A DNA stretch of 64,000 bases from Paracoccus amoyensis. GTDB lineage: Bacteria; Pseudomonadota; Alphaproteobacteria; Rhodobacterales; Rhodobacteraceae. The translations under genes were made by a program, and so were the position numbers. The stretch covers positions 372,001 through 436,000 of the forward strand of contig NZ_JACOQL010000002.1 of assembly GCF_014490725.1 (NCBI RefSeq), written 5' to 3'. Under the pieces are notes generated by a model. It ran no database searches. It saw only the letters and a list, made by a program, of their open reading frames with translations, and had not been told where the DNA came from. Positions 61,080-64,000 of the stretch are shown one piece after another; positions within the stretch are counted from its first letter, which is position 1; each line of letters opens with the position of its first letter.

Positions 61080-61110
61080 ACCCCCGAAGCAGAAGCCGCG
61101 GGGGTTTTTT
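61080..61110 (+). terminator. Terminator of the DUF1127 gene
   Basis: ACCCCCG (61080-61086) pairs with CGGGGGT (61099-61105), followed by a run of T to 61110. Confidence 0.85.
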
Positions 61111-62018
61111 CATGGCTGAACGGCTTCGGCCTTTTTCTTCGCCGCCTCGGCCCGGATGTTCAGATAGTTGCCGCCAAGGATCAGCGCACCGCCGACGATC
61201 ACCCACGGGCCGATGGGTTCGTTGTAAAGCAGCAATCCCACGACTGCGATCACCGGTAGGCGCAGGAAATCGAAGGGCATGACCAGCGTCGCGGGTGCCA
61301 GTTTCAGGGCGCTTGCGATGCAAAAATGGGCAGCCAACCCGGTGAAACCCAACAGGCCGATCCAAGGCAGTGCCTGAGCGGACGGCAGGGCGATATCGCC
61401 GTCGATTCCCGCGCAGATCAGTCCGAACAATGTTTGCAGCACCGTCATCCACCACAGGATATTCGTGGGCGATGTCACCGCTGTCAGTTGTTTCGTCGCG
61501 ATATAGGTCAGCGCAAAGCCCACGGCACACAGTGCCCCCGCCACCAGACCGGGGGTGATCGGGACCGCGCCCGGTTGCGCGACCAGCAGGATGCCCGCAA
61601 AACCGCAAAGCGCCGCGACAGTCCGTGGTCTGGTCAGTTTTTCACCCAACAGGACGCGGGACAGGATCAGCAGCCACAAGGGCGCGGTGAATTCCAGTGC
61701 AAAGACCTGTGCCAGCGCGATGTTGAACATGGCATAGAACCACAGGTTCTGCGCGGCAAAGTGGATCGTGTTGCGCCACAGATGCAGGCCGGGATGGCGG
61801 AAGTTGATCGTCCCCCATTTCCCGCGCAACGTAATCAGGGCGCCCATGATCACGATCCCGATGGCCGAGCGATAGCCCAGCAATTCGAATGTATCCAGTT
61901 CCAGCGCAACAGCCCGGCCGGCAATCGCCATCAATGTGAAGGCCGTGACCGCGCCCATCATCCAGATGGCCGCCTTCAGGGGTTGCGTGCCCTGTTCCGG
62001 GATGGTCGCTGTCGTCAT
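61110..62018 (-). CDS. DMT superfamily transporter (EamA family)
   Basis: The 302-residue protein has ten predicted membrane helices in two EamA repeats. The first begins AAIWMMGAVTAFTLMAIAGR A, and the second begins near residue 150 (LVAGALCAVGFALTYIATKQ L). The repeat ends show FTAPLWLLILSRVLLGEKL and LLLYNEPIGPWVIVGGALIL GG, the usual GE/NEP loop pattern. It moves a small metabolite; the substrate is unknown. The charged tail AEAAKKKAEAVQP is cytoplasmic. It is convergent with the DUF1127 gene at its terminator. Confidence 0.87.
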   Translation of the reverse strand: MTTATIPEQGTQPLKAAIWMMGAVTAFTLMAIAGRAVALELDTFELLGYRSAIGIVIMGALITLRGKWGTINFRHPGLHLWRNTIHFAAQNLWFYAMFNIALAQVFALEFTAPLWLLILSRVLLGEKLTRPRTVAALCGFAGILLVAQPGAVPITPGLVAGALCAVGFALTYIATKQLTAVTSPTNILWWMTVLQTLFGLICAGIDGDIALPSAQALPWIGLLGFTGLAAHFCIASALKLAPATLVMPFDFLRLPVIAVVGLLLYNEPIGPWVIVGGALILGGNYLNIRAEAAKKKAEAVQP

Positions 62019-62067
62019 GGCAATTCCTCCGCGACCAAGCGCTAGCCCAGCGGGCAGAGGTTTGCAA

Positions 62068-62940
62068 TCAGCCCTTGCGGGTCATGGTCAGCGTGGACCA
62101 TTCGCCCAGATCGTCACGGCGATCCAAGGCGAAATCCTTGGCCTCATAGGCTGCGATCACCTCGGGGGCCTGACCGGTCAGGATGCCTGACAGAATGATC
62201 TTGCCCCCTGCGGCGACGGATTTTTTCATATCCGGCGCCAGGTCGATCAGCGGTTGTTTCAGGATATTGGCCAGCACCAGATCAAAGGGGGCCGCATCCT
62301 CTAGCATCGGGTGGTCGAAACCGACGGCTTCGATGCAGACGACGCGACCGTCCAGACCATTGGCCAGCACGTTGGCGGCGGCAGTGTCCACGGCGACGGG
62401 GTCGATGTCGCTGGCGATCACTGTGACGGGCCAGACGCGGGCGGCGGCCATCGCCAGAACCGCGGTGCCCGATCCAATATCGGCAATACGAAGCGCCTGA
62501 TAGCCGTCATTGGCAATGCGGTCCAAAGCCTCCAGACAGCCCTTGGTGGTGTTGTGATGGCCAGTGCCAAAGGCCATCGCGGCCTCGATGCACAGGGCCT
62601 CGACACCTTCGGGCACCTGATCGGCGTCATGGCTGCCATAGACGAAGAAGCGTCCGGCCCGCACCGGCGTCAGCTCGCGGCGGACATGGGCGACCCAGTC
62701 CACCTCGGGCAGTTCCGAAATCGCAAAGGGCTGCGCGCCATAGGCCGCCGCCATCAGTGCCAGTGCCACCTCATCCGGCGCTTCGGTGAAATAGACACCG
62801 ACTTCCCACCTGTTCGAGCCGTCCTCGATCTCGAATATGCCGGTGCCGACGGGTTCCGGCTCCAGCCCCTCGCAGGCCTCGGCCAATGCTTCGGCGGCCT
62901 CGCGGCCGGGCAGGTGGGTCAGTGCGGTAAAGGTGGTCAT
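62068..62940 (-). CDS. prmA: Ribosomal protein L11 methyltransferase
   Basis: The 290-residue AdoMet enzyme trimethylates ribosomal protein L11. It has the AdoMet motif ALRIADIGSGTAVLAMAAAR near residue 155, preceded by AMAFGTGHHNTTKGCLEALD. A later DLVLANILKQPLIDLAPDMK segment carries the NPxx-like site. The start overlaps the msrA stop (TGATG at 62938-62942), so the two are coupled. The frame extends 19 codons upstream inside msrA; I reject this. Confidence 0.93.
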   Translation of the reverse strand: MTTFTALTHLPGREAAEALAEACEGLEPEPVGTGIFEIEDGSNRWEVGVYFTEAPDEVALALMAAAYGAQPFAISELPEVDWVAHVRRELTPVRAGRFFVYGSHDADQVPEGVEALCIEAAMAFGTGHHNTTKGCLEALDRIANDGYQALRIADIGSGTAVLAMAAARVWPVTVIASDIDPVAVDTAAANVLANGLDGRVVCIEAVGFDHPMLEDAAPFDLVLANILKQPLIDLAPDMKKSVAAGGKIILSGILTGQAPEVIAAYEAKDFALDRRDDLGEWSTLTMTRKG

Positions 62941-63515
62941 CAGATCGGGTCCGGGTTGGGGATGGATGCCTGTACTCCGGTGCCTTTCAACCCGCAATAA
63001 CCGTCAGGGTTCTTGGCCAGATATTGTTGATGATCGTCGGGGCCGGGCCAGAACGGAGTCTTTTCGACGATCTGTGTCGTGATCTCACCGAAACCATCGA
63101 CGGCAAGGCGGTTGTTGAAGTCGATCTTGGATGCTTCGGCGGCGGAAAGCTGGCTGTCATTTTGCGCAACGATCATGCTGCGATACTGGCTGCCGACATC
63201 GTTGCCCTGACGCTCGCCCTGCGTGGGATCATGGTTTTCCCAGAAAAGCTGAAGCAGGTGGTTATAGCTGATCAGCGAACTGTCATAGACCACGCGGACA
63301 ACCTCGGCATGGCCGGTGGTGCCGGTCTTGACCTGTTCATAGGTCGGATTTTCCGTCGTGCCGCCCGCAAAACCGACCTCGGTCAGCCAGACCCCTTTTT
63401 GCTGCCAGAACAGCCGTTCGACGCCCCAATAACAGCCCATGCCGAAAATCGCCTCATCCAGCCCGTGCGGGATTTCGGCATCCATCGGACGATTGAAGAT
63501 CGCATGTGTGATCAT
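62940..63515 (-). CDS. msrA: Peptide methionine-S-sulfoxide reductase MsrA
   Basis: The 191-residue enzyme repairs oxidised methionine. The active site is AIFGMGCYWGVERLFWQQKG (Cys28, with the usual GCFWG as GCYWG), followed by VGFAGGTTENPTYEQVKTGT TGHAEVVRV and ENHDPTQGERQGNDVGSQYR S. Length is normal for MsrA without an MsrB fusion. It is coupled to prmA by a one-base overlap. Confidence 0.95.
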   Translation of the reverse strand: MITHAIFNRPMDAEIPHGLDEAIFGMGCYWGVERLFWQQKGVWLTEVGFAGGTTENPTYEQVKTGTTGHAEVVRVVYDSSLISYNHLLQLFWENHDPTQGERQGNDVGSQYRSMIVAQNDSQLSAAEASKIDFNNRLAVDGFGEITTQIVEKTPFWPGPDDHQQYLAKNPDGYCGLKGTGVQASIPNPDPI

Positions 63516-63598
63516 TTGTGCTTCCTTCTGTGTCGGCCTTTTAACGCAAAAATAGGGCGCACGGTTCGATTTCGCGGTTTACCCACGGATCGCGTCCG

Positions 63599-64000
63599 CT
63601 AGCCACTGATCAGTCTGGCCGGATTGCCAACAACCGTCACCCCCGCAGCAACGTCCCGCGTGACCACGCTGCCCGCGCCGATAATCGCGGCATCGCCAAT
63701 CGTGGTGCCCGGCATGATGATCGCGCCACCGCCGATCCAGACATCTTCGCCGATCTGGACCGGATAGGCGATTTCTTCACCTGCCGCCCGTCGTGCGGCA
63801 TCCTTGTGATGCTGGGCACAGTAGATTTGCACATTCGGTCCCAGCATCGACCGGGTTCCGATTGTGACTGAGCCGCTGTCCAGAATCGCACAACCGGCAT
63901 TCAGGTAGACATTGTCGCCAAGGCTGATATTGAAGCCGTAAGCGCAATGAAACGGCGCTTCCAGAAAGACACCCTCCCCGACCTGGCCAAGCAACCTGTG
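63599..64000 (-). CDS. Maltose O-acetyltransferase-like hexapeptide-repeat protein, C-terminal part
   Basis: The minus-strand frame is open to the window edge, so the N-terminus is missing; 133 residues remain. The left-handed beta-helix repeats are clear: NISLGDNVYLNAGCAILDSG SVTIGTRSMLGPNVQIY and VQIGEDVWIGGGAIIMPGTT IGDAAIIGAGSVVTRDV. The last repeats and the NPA end (VVGNPARLISG) match maltose/galactoside O-acetyltransferases (Maa/LacA). It acetylates a sugar hydroxyl from acetyl-CoA. Confidence 0.88.
   Translation of the reverse strand, partial: HRLLGQVGEGVFLEAPFHCAYGFNISLGDNVYLNAGCAILDSGSVTIGTRSMLGPNVQIYCAQHHKDAARRAAGEEIAYPVQIGEDVWIGGGAIIMPGTTIGDAAIIGAGSVVTRDVAAGVTVVGNPARLISG

Overview
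The window reads as a chromosomal segment of an alphaproteobacterium of the Rhodobacteraceae (Roseobacter/Paracoccus/Rhodobacter group). The evidence is a GC-rich coding bias, a CcrM-type GANTC methyltransferase, a DUF1013 (TrcR-type) cell-cycle protein, COQ9 and UbiA for ubiquinone, a VPLP-type C-terminal sorting signal, and a compact alphaproteobacterial flagellar gene set. This assignment rests on protein families and gene order read by eye; no database search was run. The window is almost entirely coding. No gap between genes exceeds 300 bases, and I see no rRNA, tRNA, CRISPR array, insertion sequence or prophage.

Layout. 1-9 kb: a cut-off DUF2254 membrane gene, pnp, a secreted SGNH/GDSL esterase with a VPLP-type tail, three glycosyltransferases (GT8 plus a coupled pair), a 1-Cys peroxiredoxin and an aldehyde dehydrogenase. 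9-25.4 kb: a flagellar island in three blocks. Plus strand: motB-flgE-flgK-flgL-flgI. Minus strand: flgB-flgC-fliE-fliQ-flgF-flgG-flgA-flgH-fliL. Plus strand again: fliI. A complete dTDP-L-rhamnose operon (rfbC-rfbB-rfbD-rfbA) and a GT2 glycosyltransferase sit between flgI and fliL. 25.5-36.9 kb: a Crp/Fnr regulator, an extensin/L,D-transpeptidase envelope pair, a GntR regulator divergent from an MFS transporter with two palindromes between them, a sulfotransferase-like/GT90 fusion, a lone ureidoglycolate lyase, rnhB, ccrM, and a coupled GSCFA + SGNH-like pair. 36.9-50.6 kb: alkB, mutY, a DUF721 gene, dsbA, a CoA-transferase, mscL, ald with a divergent Lrp gene, rpsU, COQ9, a quinone oxidoreductase, RNase T2, the DUF1013 gene and succinate-semialdehyde dehydrogenase. 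50.6-64 kb: an SH3 protein, a P1-family peptidase, smpB, sseA, an aromatic aminotransferase, a large BON/OmpA protein, ubiA, rsmE, a DUF1127 gene, a DMT transporter, prmA, msrA and a cut-off acetyltransferase.

How the genes work together. The flagellar blocks encode rod, hook, rings, junction proteins, the export ATPase and a stator subunit. FliF, FliG/M/N, FlhA/FlhB, FliP/FliR, flagellin and MotA must lie elsewhere. Near-matches to the CtrA box (TTAA-N7-TTAA) lie upstream of flgE and in the flgB/fliI divergent gap. Three GANTC sites crowd the ccrM promoter. With the DUF1013 gene, this suggests the usual alphaproteobacterial cell-cycle control of motility and DNA methylation. The rhamnose operon, the several glycosyltransferases, the GT90 fusion and the GSCFA pair indicate a substantial investment in decorated surface polysaccharide or protein glycosylation.

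The most unusual pattern is gene damage. FlgG is frameshifted at its last few codons, sseA by one base and a DUF1304 gene by two bases. A potassium-channel-like gene is reduced to its two ends, and the DUF2254 gene appears to have lost an internal block of roughly 40-50 residues. Three of these five lie within 2.1 kb around smpB. They may be real decay or sequence errors; raw reads would decide. I did not find a clearly new defence or mobile system. The best candidates for undescribed biology are the GSCFA/SGNH-like pair, the sulfotransferase-GT90 fusion, and the palindromes controlling the GntR/MFS pair and the DUF1127 gene.
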